Assembly: GCA_910579935.1 (NCBI GenBank)
Contig: CAJTVQ010000008.1
Location: forward strand, 1-64,000
From: an uncultured Lachnospiraceae bacterium
Lineage (GTDB): Bacteria > Bacillota > Clostridia > Lachnospirales > Lachnospiraceae
Length of the DNA: 64,000 bases
Direction: 5' to 3'
The notes below the pieces were generated by a model. The model was not told the origin of the DNA and did no database searches. It was given only the letters and a program-made list of their open reading frames with translations. Made by a program: the position numbers and the translations under genes. Below are positions 26,940 to 35,243 of this stretch, piece by piece (position 1 is the stretch's first letter; each line of letters starts with the position of its first letter).

Positions 26940-27764
26940 ATGTTTGTGACTCGTTTGCTCAGCGGCATTGTGCTTGTAGTAATTGCCCTTGTGACGTTGT
27001 TTACGGGCGGATATCTTCTGGCGGCCGTCTGTCTGGGTATTTCCATGATTGCATACAGTGAACTGATGAGGGCGTGCGGAATCCATACCGGAGGGAGGAA
27101 GATCCATGCACTGGAAGGAGCGGGGTATCTGGGAATTCTCGGCTATTATGGGGTGGTTGTTTTTGCCAAAAGTGAGGCGGCACAGCTGCTCTGTATAGTA
27201 TTTGTGATGATAGCAGGTATGTTTGTGTATGTGTTTGCTTTTCCGAAATTCCGGGCGGAGCAGGTGATGGGCAGCTTTTTCTGTTTTGCCTATGCGCCGG
27301 TGATGTTCGCCTTTATCTATCAGACAAGGGAGCTGAAGCATGGGATTTACCTTGTCTGGATGATTTTCATCAGTTCCTGGATATGTGATACCTGTGCCTA
27401 TCTGACCGGTATTTTGATAGGCAGGCATAAGATGACGCCAAAACTCAGTCCGAAGAAGTCCATAGAGGGCGCGGTCGGCGGTGTGGCCGGTTCTGCGCTG
27501 GTGGGCGGTCTGTACGGATATTTTCTGGTGGAAAAGGTAGTGCCGGGACAGGAGATTACATGGATCTTTGTTCTGATCAGCGCGGCGGGGGCCATGATAT
27601 CCCAGGTGGGAGACCTGGCGGCATCCGCAATCAAGAGAAACCATGAAATTAAGGATTACGGTCATTTAATACCGGGACACGGCGGTATTATGGACCGGTT
27701 TGACAGTGTGATATTTACGGCGCCGATGATTTATGCGCTGGCGGTTTTATTGATTAGGAATTGA
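26940..27764 (+). CDS. cdsA: Phosphatidate cytidylyltransferase
   Basis: Integral membrane enzyme (274 aa, about eight spans) that makes CDP-diacylglycerol from phosphatidic acid. The CdsA signature is near the C-terminus (SPKKSIEGAVGG and GDLAASAIKRNHEIKDYG, with GHGGIMDRFDS). It starts 12 bp after uppS with AGGAGG in front. Confidence 0.96.
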   Translation: MFVTRLLSGIVLVVIALVTLFTGGYLLAAVCLGISMIAYSELMRACGIHTGGRKIHALEGAGYLGILGYYGVVVFAKSEAAQLLCIVFVMIAGMFVYVFAFPKFRAEQVMGSFFCFAYAPVMFAFIYQTRELKHGIYLVWMIFISSWICDTCAYLTGILIGRHKMTPKLSPKKSIEGAVGGVAGSALVGGLYGYFLVEKVVPGQEITWIFVLISAAGAMISQVGDLAASAIKRNHEIKDYGHLIPGHGGIMDRFDSVIFTAPMIYALAVLLIRN

Positions 27765-27823
27765 CCGGAAAGATGCCTTCAACTTTTGATTTTGAGTCCG
27801 CCGAAAGGACATGGGAGATACGG

Positions 27824-28969
27824 ATGAAAAAAATAGCGATTTTGGGTTCAACGGGGTCGATAGGGACGCAGACGTTGGAAATAGTAAGACAGAATGGGGA
27901 TCTGCAGGTGGCTGCACTGGCAGCAGGCAGCAATGTGGAGAGGATGGAGCAGCAGATCCGCGAGTTCAAGCCGTCGGTGGCGGCGATGTGGAGCGAGGAA
28001 GCGTGCAGGGACTTAAAGGTACGGGCGGCGGATACGGGCGTACGCATCTGCTGCGGTATGGAGGGGCTTTTGGAAATTGCCGCGATGGAAGAGGCGGAAG
28101 TATTGGTCACGGCGATTGTGGGAATGATTGGAATAAAGCCTACGATCGAGGCCATTAAAAGCGGTAAGACGATCGCGCTGGCAAATAAGGAGACGCTGGT
28201 GACGGCGGGGCATATCATCATGCCGCTGGCGGCGGAACACAAGGTTCCCATTCTGCCGGTGGACAGCGAGCACAGCGCTGTTTTCCAGTCCATGAACGGG
28301 GAAAATAAGGAGCGTGTCACAAAAATACTTCTGACGGCTTCGGGAGGGCCCTTCAGGGGCAAAACGAAGGCGGAACTGAAGGACATCAAAGTGGAAGACG
28401 CCCTGCAGCATCCCAACTGGGCCATGGGGAGGAAAATTACCATTGATTCCGCGACGATGGTGAATAAGGGGCTGGAAGTCATGGAAGCGAAGTGGCTGTT
28501 CGGCGTGGATCTTGACCGGATCGAAGTAGTTGTGCATCCCCAGAGCGTGATCCATTCCATGGTGGAATATGAGGACGGGGCGGTGATGGCACAGCTCGGT
28601 ATGCCGGATATGAAGCTGCCCATCGCTTATGCGCTGTTTTATCCCGACCGCCGGCCGCTGCCGGGGAAGAGGCTGGATTTTGCGGCTTTAGGACAGATGA
28701 CTTTTGAGAAACCGGATCTGGAGGTCTTTACCGGATTAAAGCTGGCGCTTGATGCGGCCAGGGCGGGCGGCAGTATGCCGACGGTATATAATGCGGCAAA
28801 TGAGATGGCAGTCAGTCTGTTTTTGGAACGGAAGATAGGATTTTTGCAGATTCCGGAACTGATCGGAGCATGTATGGAGCAGCATAAGACGGCGGAAGCT
28901 CCGGATGTGGAGGAAATCCTCCGGGCGGAGCAGGAAGCATATGAATTCATAAGGCGGGTGATAAATTGA
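27824..28969 (+). CDS. dxr: 1-deoxy-D-xylulose 5-phosphate reductoisomerase
   Basis: MEP-pathway enzyme (381 aa) making 2-C-methyl-D-erythritol 4-phosphate with NADPH. The nucleotide-binding loop GSTGSIGTQTLE is at the N-terminus; the metal and substrate site residues VDSEHSAVFQ and the loop HPNWAMG are present. The start is the ATG at 27824 after GGGAGA; the frame is open upstream but not conserved. The stop overlaps the possible TTG start of the next gene. Confidence 0.97.
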   Translation: MKKIAILGSTGSIGTQTLEIVRQNGDLQVAALAAGSNVERMEQQIREFKPSVAAMWSEEACRDLKVRAADTGVRICCGMEGLLEIAAMEEAEVLVTAIVGMIGIKPTIEAIKSGKTIALANKETLVTAGHIIMPLAAEHKVPILPVDSEHSAVFQSMNGENKERVTKILLTASGGPFRGKTKAELKDIKVEDALQHPNWAMGRKITIDSATMVNKGLEVMEAKWLFGVDLDRIEVVVHPQSVIHSMVEYEDGAVMAQLGMPDMKLPIAYALFYPDRRPLPGKRLDFAALGQMTFEKPDLEVFTGLKLALDAARAGGSMPTVYNAANEMAVSLFLERKIGFLQIPELIGACMEQHKTAEAPDVEEILRAEQEAYEFIRRVIN

Positions 28970-28971
28970 TC

Positions 28972-30021
28972 ATGACGATAATTTTATTTTTGCTTATATT
29001 CGGTCTGGTAGTTATATCCCATGAATTTGGGCATTTTCTGCTGGCGAAGAAAAATGGGATACGGGTTGTGGAATTTTCGGTCGGGATGGGGCCGACACTG
29101 TTCCATTTTAAGAAGGGGGAAACCATATACAGCCTGAAAGCGCTGCCCATCGGCGGAGCCTGCGTATTTGACGGTGAGGACGGGATGATGGCAAAAGAAG
29201 GCGTGCCGGACGAAGGTTCTTTTCTGGCAGCCAGCGTATGGGCACGAATTTCCTCAGTAGTTGCCGGGCCTTTGTTCAATCTGATCCTGGCCTACGTGCT
29301 TTCCCTGATCGTCGTTGCGTTTACCGGTTCGAACCGTCCGGTCATTCAGACGGTGCTGCCGGGCAGTGCGGCGGAAGCGGCGGGACTGCAGAGCGGTGAC
29401 CGGATTACGAAGATCAATGGGGAAAGAATCCATCTCGGACAGCAGGTTACACTGATCTCGTGGCTGAATAAGGGGGAAGACCTTACGGTGGAATATGTGC
29501 GCGGCGGGGAGAGCGGCCGCGTGACGGTAACGCCTGCATACGACAGCGCGGCGGGGCGTTACTATATGGGATTCATGGGAGTCAGCGAATATTTCAGGTG
29601 CAATGCGCTGGAAGTGTTCCAGTACGGCTTTTATGAGCTGGAATACTGGGTGGGGAGTACTTTTAAAAGCCTGGGGATGTTGTTTACCGGGCAGGTGACG
29701 AGAGATGATGTGGCAGGGCCGGTGGGGATCGCACAGATGGTAGGGGAAACCTATGAAACGGAAAAGGAGTACGGAATCGGTTATGTGATTCTTTCCATGA
29801 TGAATATTACGATTCTGCTCTCGGTGAATCTGGGAATCCTGAATCTGCTGCCGGTGCCGGCGCTGGATGGCGGCCGGCTGGTGTTTTTGCTGATCGAAGC
29901 AGTCCGCGGGAAGCCGATTCCGCCGGAAAAAGAAGGAATGGTGCATCTGGCCGGGATGGCGGCGCTGATGCTGCTGATGGTGTTTGTTTTGTTTAATGAT
30001 ATTTCGCGGTTGTTTTCCTAA
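28972..30021 (+). CDS. rseP: Site-2 membrane metalloprotease, RseP/RasP type
   Basis: Intramembrane zinc protease of 349 aa. The zinc motif HEFGH is at residues 17-21 in the first membrane helix, followed by a PDZ domain (VLPGSAAEAAGLQSGDRITKI) and the C-terminal NLLPVPALDGGR motif with the third zinc ligand. It cleaves membrane-spanning anti-sigma factors or signal-peptide remnants. I use the ATG at 28972; a TTG at 28966 overlapping the dxr stop is possible. It closes the housekeeping cluster. Confidence 0.95.
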   Translation: MTIILFLLIFGLVVISHEFGHFLLAKKNGIRVVEFSVGMGPTLFHFKKGETIYSLKALPIGGACVFDGEDGMMAKEGVPDEGSFLAASVWARISSVVAGPLFNLILAYVLSLIVVAFTGSNRPVIQTVLPGSAAEAAGLQSGDRITKINGERIHLGQQVTLISWLNKGEDLTVEYVRGGESGRVTVTPAYDSAAGRYYMGFMGVSEYFRCNALEVFQYGFYELEYWVGSTFKSLGMLFTGQVTRDDVAGPVGIAQMVGETYETEKEYGIGYVILSMMNITILLSVNLGILNLLPVPALDGGRLVFLLIEAVRGKPIPPEKEGMVHLAGMAALMLLMVFVLFNDISRLFS

Positions 30022-30094
30022 GAGAATACCGGTGACATTTTTGCCTGCGGATAACGATGGATGCATTGGAACGCGTATCTGCGGATGGGTTGGT

Positions 30095-30134
30095 AAAGGC
30101 GCATGGAACAGTAAATGTAAACCATGCGCTTTTT
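30095..30134 (+). terminator. Rho-independent terminator of the pyrH-rseP cluster
   Basis: GCGCATGG (30099-30106) pairs with CCATGCGC (30122-30129), preceded by AAAG and followed by TTTTT. Confidence 0.88.
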
Positions 30135-30202
30135 GCGTTTACAAGCTAATTGGCAAATGCCGTGAATAATAACGATATTTGGAAAAAAATGTGGATTTCC
30201 CG

Positions 30203-30230
30203 TTGACAAATGTCACAAGAATGATATAAT
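30203..30230 (+). promoter_or_regulatory. Promoter of the arsR-type metal operon
   Basis: A perfect TTGACA (30203-30208), a 16-bp spacer and a perfect TATAAT (30225-30230). The operator begins 4 bp downstream. Confidence 0.88.
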
Positions 30231-30233
30231 GAA

Positions 30234-30255
30234 CATATGAACAGTTATTCATATG
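30234..30255 (+). promoter_or_regulatory. ArsR/SmtB-type operator
   Basis: CATATGAA (30234-30241) and TTCATATG (30248-30255) are perfect inverted repeats around CAGTTA. The form ATATGAAyA...TTCATAT matches the operators of SmtB/CzrA-type repressors. Its position at the transcription start of the repressor gene implies autorepression relieved by metal. Confidence 0.85.
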
Positions 30256-30298
30256 AAAGGTGATGATTCCAGATTATATGGAAAGGAAGGTGCGGCAG

Positions 30299-30673
30299 AT
30301 GAGAAAACGTGAGGAAGAGCCGGTTGAACGATGCGAATACATCCATGTGCATGAGGATGTCGTGGCGAAGGTCAATGCATGGATGCCGGAGGAGGATAAA
30401 TTGTATGACCTGGCGGACTTTTTTAAGGTATTTGCGGATTCCACAAGGATTAAGATCCTGTATGTGCTGATGTGTTCCGAGATGTGCGTATGCGATCTGG
30501 CGGGTATCCTGAATATGACCCAGTCGGCCATATCCCATCAGCTGCGCACCCTGAAACAGATGGATCTGGTAAGGAACCGGCGCGATGGGAAGACGGTGTT
30601 CTATTCACTGGCGGACGGACATATCAAAACCATTTTAAGCCAGGGACTGGACCATATTGAAGAGGATGAATGA
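30299..30673 (+). CDS. ArsR/SmtB-family metal-sensing repressor
   Basis: Winged-helix repressor of 124 aa, probably sensing Zn(II) or Cd(II)/Pb(II). The recognition helix is in MTQSAISHQLRTLKQ. Two metal sites can be read: an alpha-5 site with D106, H108, H119 and E122, at exactly the SmtB/CzrA spacing, and a CVC pair (C63, C65) in the alpha-3 helix as in CadC/ArsR; C12 may also contribute. The ATG at 30299 has GGAAGGTG eight bases upstream; earlier in-frame starts lie too close to the promoter or lack a site. It heads an operon with the HMA protein and the P-type ATPase. Confidence 0.92.
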   Translation: MRKREEEPVERCEYIHVHEDVVAKVNAWMPEEDKLYDLADFFKVFADSTRIKILYVLMCSEMCVCDLAGILNMTQSAISHQLRTLKQMDLVRNRRDGKTVFYSLADGHIKTILSQGLDHIEEDE

Positions 30674-30757
30674 TGGAAACTGCTCAGTTGGCAGATGAGG
30701 GAGCCGGACAGGGAATGCGGCCGGCTGACAAAAAAGAAAGTTCAGGAGGATGAAACG

Positions 30758-30979
30758 ATGAAGAAAACTTATATTCTGGAAGATTTGGATTGTGCGCACT
30801 GTGCAGGAGAAATTGAGACGGCAGTAGGGAAACTGGAGGGCGTTACCAGCAGTACGGTGACATTCTTAACGCAGAAGCTGGTGGTGGAAGTGGAAGACGC
30901 AAGGGCGGATAAGATTACAAAAGAAATAAAGAAAGTGGTAAAGAAGTTCGAGCCGGATGTGGAAGTTGTGGAAAAGTAA
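30758..30979 (+). CDS. Free-standing heavy-metal-associated (HMA) domain protein
   Basis: Small metal-carrier protein of 73 aa with the metal-binding motif DCAHCAGEIE and the ferredoxin-like HMA pattern (KLEGVTSSTVTFLTQKL). AGGAGG precedes the ATG at 30758. The next gene encodes a P-type ATPase that lacks an N-terminal HMA domain, so this protein probably supplies that function in trans. It is a CopZ-like fold, but operon context points to Zn/Cd rather than copper. Confidence 0.88.
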   Translation: MKKTYILEDLDCAHCAGEIETAVGKLEGVTSSTVTFLTQKLVVEVEDARADKITKEIKKVVKKFEPDVEVVEK

Positions 30980-31004
30980 CGGTCGGAAAGCTGCAGGTGG
31001 TATC

Positions 31005-32870
31005 ATGAGTAAGAAATTAAAGAAAAGAATCAGACGGGTGGGTATCGGGGCGGCAGTCTATGCGGCTGCAGTCCTGCTTTCCCATCTTATTCCCCAAATG
31101 AACGGGTATGCGGAATTGGCGCTGTTTCTGGCCGCTTACTTTGTAATCGGCGGGGATGTGGTGAAGAATGCGGTGAAGAATATCGGCCATGGACAGATCT
31201 TTGATGAAAACTTCCTGATGATGATCGCTACGGTGGGGGCTTTTTTTGTAGGAGACTATCCGGAAGCGGTGGCGGTGATGCTTTTCTATCAGGTAGGGGA
31301 ATGTTTCCAGTCGTATGCGGTGAATAAATCGCGCAAGTCCATTACGGCGCTGATGGATATCAGGCCGGACAGTGCGAATGTGATAAGGAACGGAGAGACG
31401 ACAGAGGTCGGACCGGAAGAGGTGGAAATCGGAGAGACGATTCTGATCAAGCCAGGCGAACGGATTCCTTTGGACGGCGTGATCCGCAAAGGGAGTTCTT
31501 CCCTGGATACGATGGCGCTGACGGGGGAAAGCATCCCGCGGGATGTGGAAGAAGGGGAGAGTGTGATCAGCGGATGCGTAAATCTGTCCGGTGTATTGGA
31601 AGTGGAAGTGAATAAGGAATTCGGCGAATCCACGGTAGCAAAGATATTGGACCTGGTGGAAAATGCCAGCAGCAAAAAGTCAGAGGCAGAGCATTTCATT
31701 ACCAGATTTGCAAGGTATTATACGCCGATCGTAGTCGGATGCGCGGCGCTTTTGGCGCTGATTCCTCCGCTGGCAGCAGGAGGAAACTGGTCGGACTGGA
31801 TATACAGGGCGCTGAGTTTTCTGGTCATTTCCTGTCCCTGCGCGCTGGTGATCAGTATCCCGCTCAGCTTTTTCGGGGGCCTGGGAGGCGCCAGCAAAGA
31901 GGGAATCCTGATTAAGGGAAGCAACTATTTAGAGGCGCTTGCCGATGCGGAGATGGTGGTCATGGATAAGACGGGCACCCTCACCAAAGGAATTTTTGCA
32001 GTGAATAAACTGGTTCCGGCAGAGGGCGCAGACGAGCGGGAATTATTGGAAAAGGCGGCGTATGCAGAGAGTTATTCCAATCATCCGATTTCGCTCTCAC
32101 TGCTGAAAGCATACAGGAACAGAGGAAAGGAAATCGATGCCGCCAGGCTGAAAGATGTAGAGGAAATAGCGGGCCATGGTGTCTGTGCGGTGCTGGACGG
32201 AACACACATTTATGCAGGAAATGATAAGCTGATGCGGCGTCAGGGACTGCAGCCCATGGAAACAACGGAAACCGGAACCGTCGTGCATGTGGCAGAGGAC
32301 GAAAAATATCTTGGTTATATCGTGATCGCGGATGAAGTAAAGGACGATGCAAAAGCGGCGGTAAACGGGTTTAAGGCGGCAGGCATGAAGAAGATCGTCA
32401 TGCTGACCGGAGACAGGAAGCGTACCGCAGACAACATTGCCAAACAGCTGGGAGTGCCGGAGGTATATTCCGAACTGCTTCCGGGCGATAAGGTGGATCA
32501 GGTAGAGAAGCTGATGGCATCGAAGTCAGAAAAAGGCAGACTGATTTTTGTCGGTGACGGTATTAACGATGCACCGGTGCTGGCAAGGGCCGATATCGGC
32601 GTGGCCATGGGCGGTCTGGGTTCCGATGCGGCGATCGAAGCGGCGGACGTGGTGATCATGACCGATGAGCCTTCGAAAATCGTGCAGGCAATTCGGATTT
32701 CGAAAAAGACCCTCGGCATTGTAAAGCAGAATATTGTATTTGCCATCGGCGTAAAAGTGCTGGTGCTGCTGCTGGCCGCGGTGGGGATGGCTTCCATGTG
32801 GGCGGCGGTGTTTGCGGATGTGGGTGTGGCGGTCATAGCGATCCTGAATGCAATGAGAGCCATGCGGTAA
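31005..32870 (+). CDS. Zn/Cd/Pb-type P1B-ATPase (ZntA/CadA type)
   Basis: Heavy-metal-exporting P-type ATPase of 621 aa. The transmembrane metal site CPC begins at residue 277 (ISCPCALVIS), the phosphorylated Asp is residue 321 (MDKTGTLTKG), with TGES, the SNHPIS motif and GDGINDAPVL in order. No HMA domain is fused; the separate 73-aa HMA protein is encoded just upstream. The SCPCALVIS form and ArsR/SmtB control favour Zn, Cd or Pb over copper; the separate copper ATPase at 35244 supports this. The ATG at 31005 follows GCAGGTGG. Confidence 0.92.
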   Translation: MSKKLKKRIRRVGIGAAVYAAAVLLSHLIPQMNGYAELALFLAAYFVIGGDVVKNAVKNIGHGQIFDENFLMMIATVGAFFVGDYPEAVAVMLFYQVGECFQSYAVNKSRKSITALMDIRPDSANVIRNGETTEVGPEEVEIGETILIKPGERIPLDGVIRKGSSSLDTMALTGESIPRDVEEGESVISGCVNLSGVLEVEVNKEFGESTVAKILDLVENASSKKSEAEHFITRFARYYTPIVVGCAALLALIPPLAAGGNWSDWIYRALSFLVISCPCALVISIPLSFFGGLGGASKEGILIKGSNYLEALADAEMVVMDKTGTLTKGIFAVNKLVPAEGADERELLEKAAYAESYSNHPISLSLLKAYRNRGKEIDAARLKDVEEIAGHGVCAVLDGTHIYAGNDKLMRRQGLQPMETTETGTVVHVAEDEKYLGYIVIADEVKDDAKAAVNGFKAAGMKKIVMLTGDRKRTADNIAKQLGVPEVYSELLPGDKVDQVEKLMASKSEKGRLIFVGDGINDAPVLARADIGVAMGGLGSDAAIEAADVVIMTDEPSKIVQAIRISKKTLGIVKQNIVFAIGVKVLVLLLAAVGMASMWAAVFADVGVAVIAILNAMRAMR

Positions 32871-32875
32871 GCGGG

Positions 32876-32923
32876 TTGCTTTTTCCAAAAGGAATGCTAT
32901 ACTTAAGAAAACATTTTAAGTAT
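32876..32923 (+). promoter_or_regulatory. ptsI promoter with overlapping inverted repeat
   Basis: TTGCTT (32876-32881), a 16-bp spacer and TATACT (32898-32903). The -10 box is overlapped by an 8-bp inverted repeat, ATACTTAA (32899-32906) and TTAAGTAT (32916-32923), which could be an operator around the transcription start. Confidence 0.5.
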
Positions 32924-33006
32924 GGGTGATGGAATGGACAAAAGGTTAACAATCGAAAAATATACTGTTATTATTAAACTAAAACCTGCAAAGGAAGTGG
33001 ATTCGT

Positions 33007-34629
33007 ATGACAGTAAAAAAATTTTCAGGGAAAACCATATACAGTGGAAGCGCAGTGGGGAAAGTGATGGTACTGCGCGATCATCAGGAACCGATCAGAA
33101 GGACAAAGGTGGAAGATGCAAAGCGGGAAATCAGGCGCGTGCGCCATGCGATTAAGGAGTCCGGACAGCAGCTTGCCAGACTTTATGACAAGGCAGTAAA
33201 GGAAGTCGGGGAATCCGGCGCCGCCATCTTTGAGGTGCATCAGATGATGCTGGAGGATAATGATTATCTAGATGCCGTCTTTCATGTGATCCGGACGGAA
33301 ATGGTGAATGCGGAGTATGCAGTGGCTGTCACGGGAGACAATTTTGCAGGGATGTTTGCTGCAATGGATGACGAGTACATGCAGGCGCGTGCGGCGGATG
33401 TCAGAGACATTTCCTCGCGTCTGGTGCGGAATCTGTCCGGTCAGGGAGGCGTGGATTTTGATGTAATGGAACCTTCGATCATTGTGGCGGATGATTTAAG
33501 TCCCAGCGAGACGGTGCAGATGGATAAAAAGAAGATACTGGCATTAGTGACGGTGCATGGCTCCACAAACTCCCATACGGCCATTCTGGCGCGCATGATG
33601 AGCATTCCGGCCCTGGTCGGTGTGCCGCTGGATTTGGAAGAGATCCATACGGGAATGACGGCGATTGTGGACGGGGCTGCGGGAGAAGTTATCTTTGAGC
33701 CTACCGAAATGCAGTGCGGCGAAGCGGAAGAAAAAATCAGGCAGGAGAAAGAAAAACTCCGCCTGCTCCAGGGCTTAAAGGGGAAGAAGAACGAGACCAG
33801 GGACGGAAGGTCCATTCACATTTATGCCAACATCGGCAGTGTCAGCGACGTCGGGTATGCACTGGAAAATGACGCCGGAGGAATCGGATTGTTCCGCAGC
33901 GAGTTTCTGTATCTGGGACGTGATGACTTTCCGGCGGAGGAGGAACAGTTTCAGGCATATAAGCAGGTCGTGCAGACCATGGGACAGAAGAAGGTCATTA
34001 TCCGGACGCTGGATATTGGCGCGGATAAGCAGGCGGACTATTTTGAACTTGGCAGGGAAGATAATCCGGCGCTGGGCTGCCGTGCCATCCGCATCTGCCT
34101 GAAACGGCCGGAGATTTTCAAGACACAGCTACGGGCGCTTTTGCGGGCAGCCGTTTACGGAAACCTTTCGATCATGTATCCGATGATCATTTCCGTGGAG
34201 GAAGTAAAGCAGATTTATGCCATTGTGGAAGAGGTGGAGCAGGAGTTAAAACGGGATGGGATTCCGTACCGGATTCCGGAACAGGGAGTGATGATCGAAA
34301 CGCCGGCGGCAGTCATGGTCAGCGATGAACTGGCGGAACTGGTGGATTTCTTCAGCATTGGAACCAACGATCTGACACAGTATACACTGGCGATTGACAG
34401 GCAGAACCAGAAACTGGAGGATTTCTACGATCCGCATCACAAAGCGATTCTGCGCATGATCAAAATCGTGGTGGATAATGCCCATAAATGCGGAAAATGG
34501 GCGGGAATCTGCGGGGAACTGGGAGCGGACACCGCGCTTACGGAAGAATTTGTCAATATGGGTGTGGATGAGCTGTCGGTGGCACCGCCCATGGTGTTGA
34601 AGGTGCGGGAAAAGGTGCGGGCGATGTAG
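33007..34629 (+). CDS. ptsI: PTS enzyme I (phosphoenolpyruvate-protein phosphotransferase)
   Basis: Starts the sugar phosphotransferase chain by moving phosphate from PEP to HPr. The 540-aa protein has the N-terminal HPr-binding domain, phospho-His H190 in HGSTNSHTAI and the C-terminal PEP-binding TIM barrel (GIGLFRSEFLYLGR, MYPMIISVEE, FFSIGTNDLTQY, ICGELG). It is monocistronic here: no ptsH or permease gene adjoins it. AAGGAAGTGG precedes the ATG. A terminator follows. Confidence 0.96.
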   Translation: MTVKKFSGKTIYSGSAVGKVMVLRDHQEPIRRTKVEDAKREIRRVRHAIKESGQQLARLYDKAVKEVGESGAAIFEVHQMMLEDNDYLDAVFHVIRTEMVNAEYAVAVTGDNFAGMFAAMDDEYMQARAADVRDISSRLVRNLSGQGGVDFDVMEPSIIVADDLSPSETVQMDKKKILALVTVHGSTNSHTAILARMMSIPALVGVPLDLEEIHTGMTAIVDGAAGEVIFEPTEMQCGEAEEKIRQEKEKLRLLQGLKGKKNETRDGRSIHIYANIGSVSDVGYALENDAGGIGLFRSEFLYLGRDDFPAEEEQFQAYKQVVQTMGQKKVIIRTLDIGADKQADYFELGREDNPALGCRAIRICLKRPEIFKTQLRALLRAAVYGNLSIMYPMIISVEEVKQIYAIVEEVEQELKRDGIPYRIPEQGVMIETPAAVMVSDELAELVDFFSIGTNDLTQYTLAIDRQNQKLEDFYDPHHKAILRMIKIVVDNAHKCGKWAGICGELGADTALTEEFVNMGVDELSVAPPMVLKVREKVRAM

Positions 34630-34655
34630 GAAGACGGATCGTAAAAGGATATTCA

Positions 34656-34690
34656 GGCACTCGGAGAAAATCCGGGTGCTTTTACTTTTT
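34656..34690 (+). terminator. Terminator after ptsI
   Basis: GCACTCGG (34657-34664) pairs with CCGGGTGC (34672-34679) with one G-T pair, followed by TTTTACTTTTT. Confidence 0.88.
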
Positions 34691-34702
34691 CTGAAAAAAC
34701 CC

Positions 34703-34731
34703 TTGCAATATACCCATAGGGGGTATATAAT
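34703..34731 (+). promoter_or_regulatory. Promoter and CsoR operator of the copper operon
   Basis: TTGCAA (34703-34708), a 17-bp spacer and TATAAT (34726-34731). Between and over them lies ATATACCC (34708-34715) and GGGTATAT (34721-34728), perfect 8-bp arms around ATAGG: the G-tract palindrome bound by CsoR. Bound repressor would block both promoter boxes. Confidence 0.9.
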
Positions 34732-34752
34732 CGGATGTAAGAGGTGAAGCGC

Positions 34753-35076
34753 ATGGGGAAGCAAGAGGAAGGCAGACAGGAGAAAGAATGCTGCAGCCAT
34801 AAGACAAAAGAACGGTCCGAGAAGGAATATAAGGATTTGATCCACCGGCTGAACCGTATCGAAGGACAGATACGGGGTATAAAGGGAATGGTGGAAGAGG
34901 AACGGTATTGTACGGATATTCTGGTACAGGTGGCGGCAGTCAATGCGGCATTGAACAGTTTTAATAAGAAATTGTTGGAAAATCATATAAAAACCTGTGT
35001 TGTAAGGGATATTCGGGACGGAAAAGAAGACACTATTGATGAATTGATGGAAACACTCCGCAAACTGATGAAATAA
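34753..35076 (+). CDS. csoR: CsoR-family copper-sensing repressor
   Basis: All-helical repressor of 107 aa that leaves its operator when it binds Cu(I). The copper ligands C53, H78 and C82 (RYCTDI, ENHIKTC) have the exact Cys-25-His-4-Cys spacing of CsoR. The N-terminus adds a CC-H cluster (C13, C14, H16) of unknown use. AGAGGTG is six bases before the ATG at 34753. The operator in its own promoter and the copA gene downstream fix the role. Confidence 0.95.
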   Translation: MGKQEEGRQEKECCSHKTKERSEKEYKDLIHRLNRIEGQIRGIKGMVEEERYCTDILVQVAAVNAALNSFNKKLLENHIKTCVVRDIRDGKEDTIDELMETLRKLMK

Positions 35077-35154
35077 TGCGGGATGACAGAGTATGTAGGG
35101 AACGAAAAATAATCCTGAATATCGTTTGGGATAGAAACAAATATGGATTAAAAT

Positions 35155-35222
35155 TGAAAAGCAGAAAAGCTTGAAAAGCTTGAAAAGCAGAAAAACAGAA
35201 AAGCAGAAAAGCAGAACGGCGG
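35155..35222 (+). repeat. Purine-rich short tandem repeat in front of copA
   Basis: Irregular tandem copies of GAAAAGC with variants (GCTTGAAAAGCTT, GCAGAAAA) fill most of the gap between csoR and copA. It has no reading frame with a start and is not CRISPR-like. It may be a slippage-prone spacer. Confidence 0.65.
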
Positions 35223-35243
35223 AAAGAAGGTTGGACGGTAAAA

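Noticed and set aside
26250..27665. Minus-strand open frame of 471 codons across uppS and cdsA
   Set aside because: Antisense shadow of two certain housekeeping genes, with no ribosome binding site or domain.
28966..28971. TTG start of rseP overlapping the dxr stop
   Set aside because: Possible, but the ATG at 28972 is only two codons downstream and keeps the whole conserved sequence.
30260..30298. Upstream GTG/ATG starts of the ArsR-type gene
   Set aside because: They lack a properly spaced ribosome binding site, whereas GGAAGGTG is well placed before 30299.
35155..35222. CRISPR array before copA
   Set aside because: Irregular 7-13-bp units without unique spacers.
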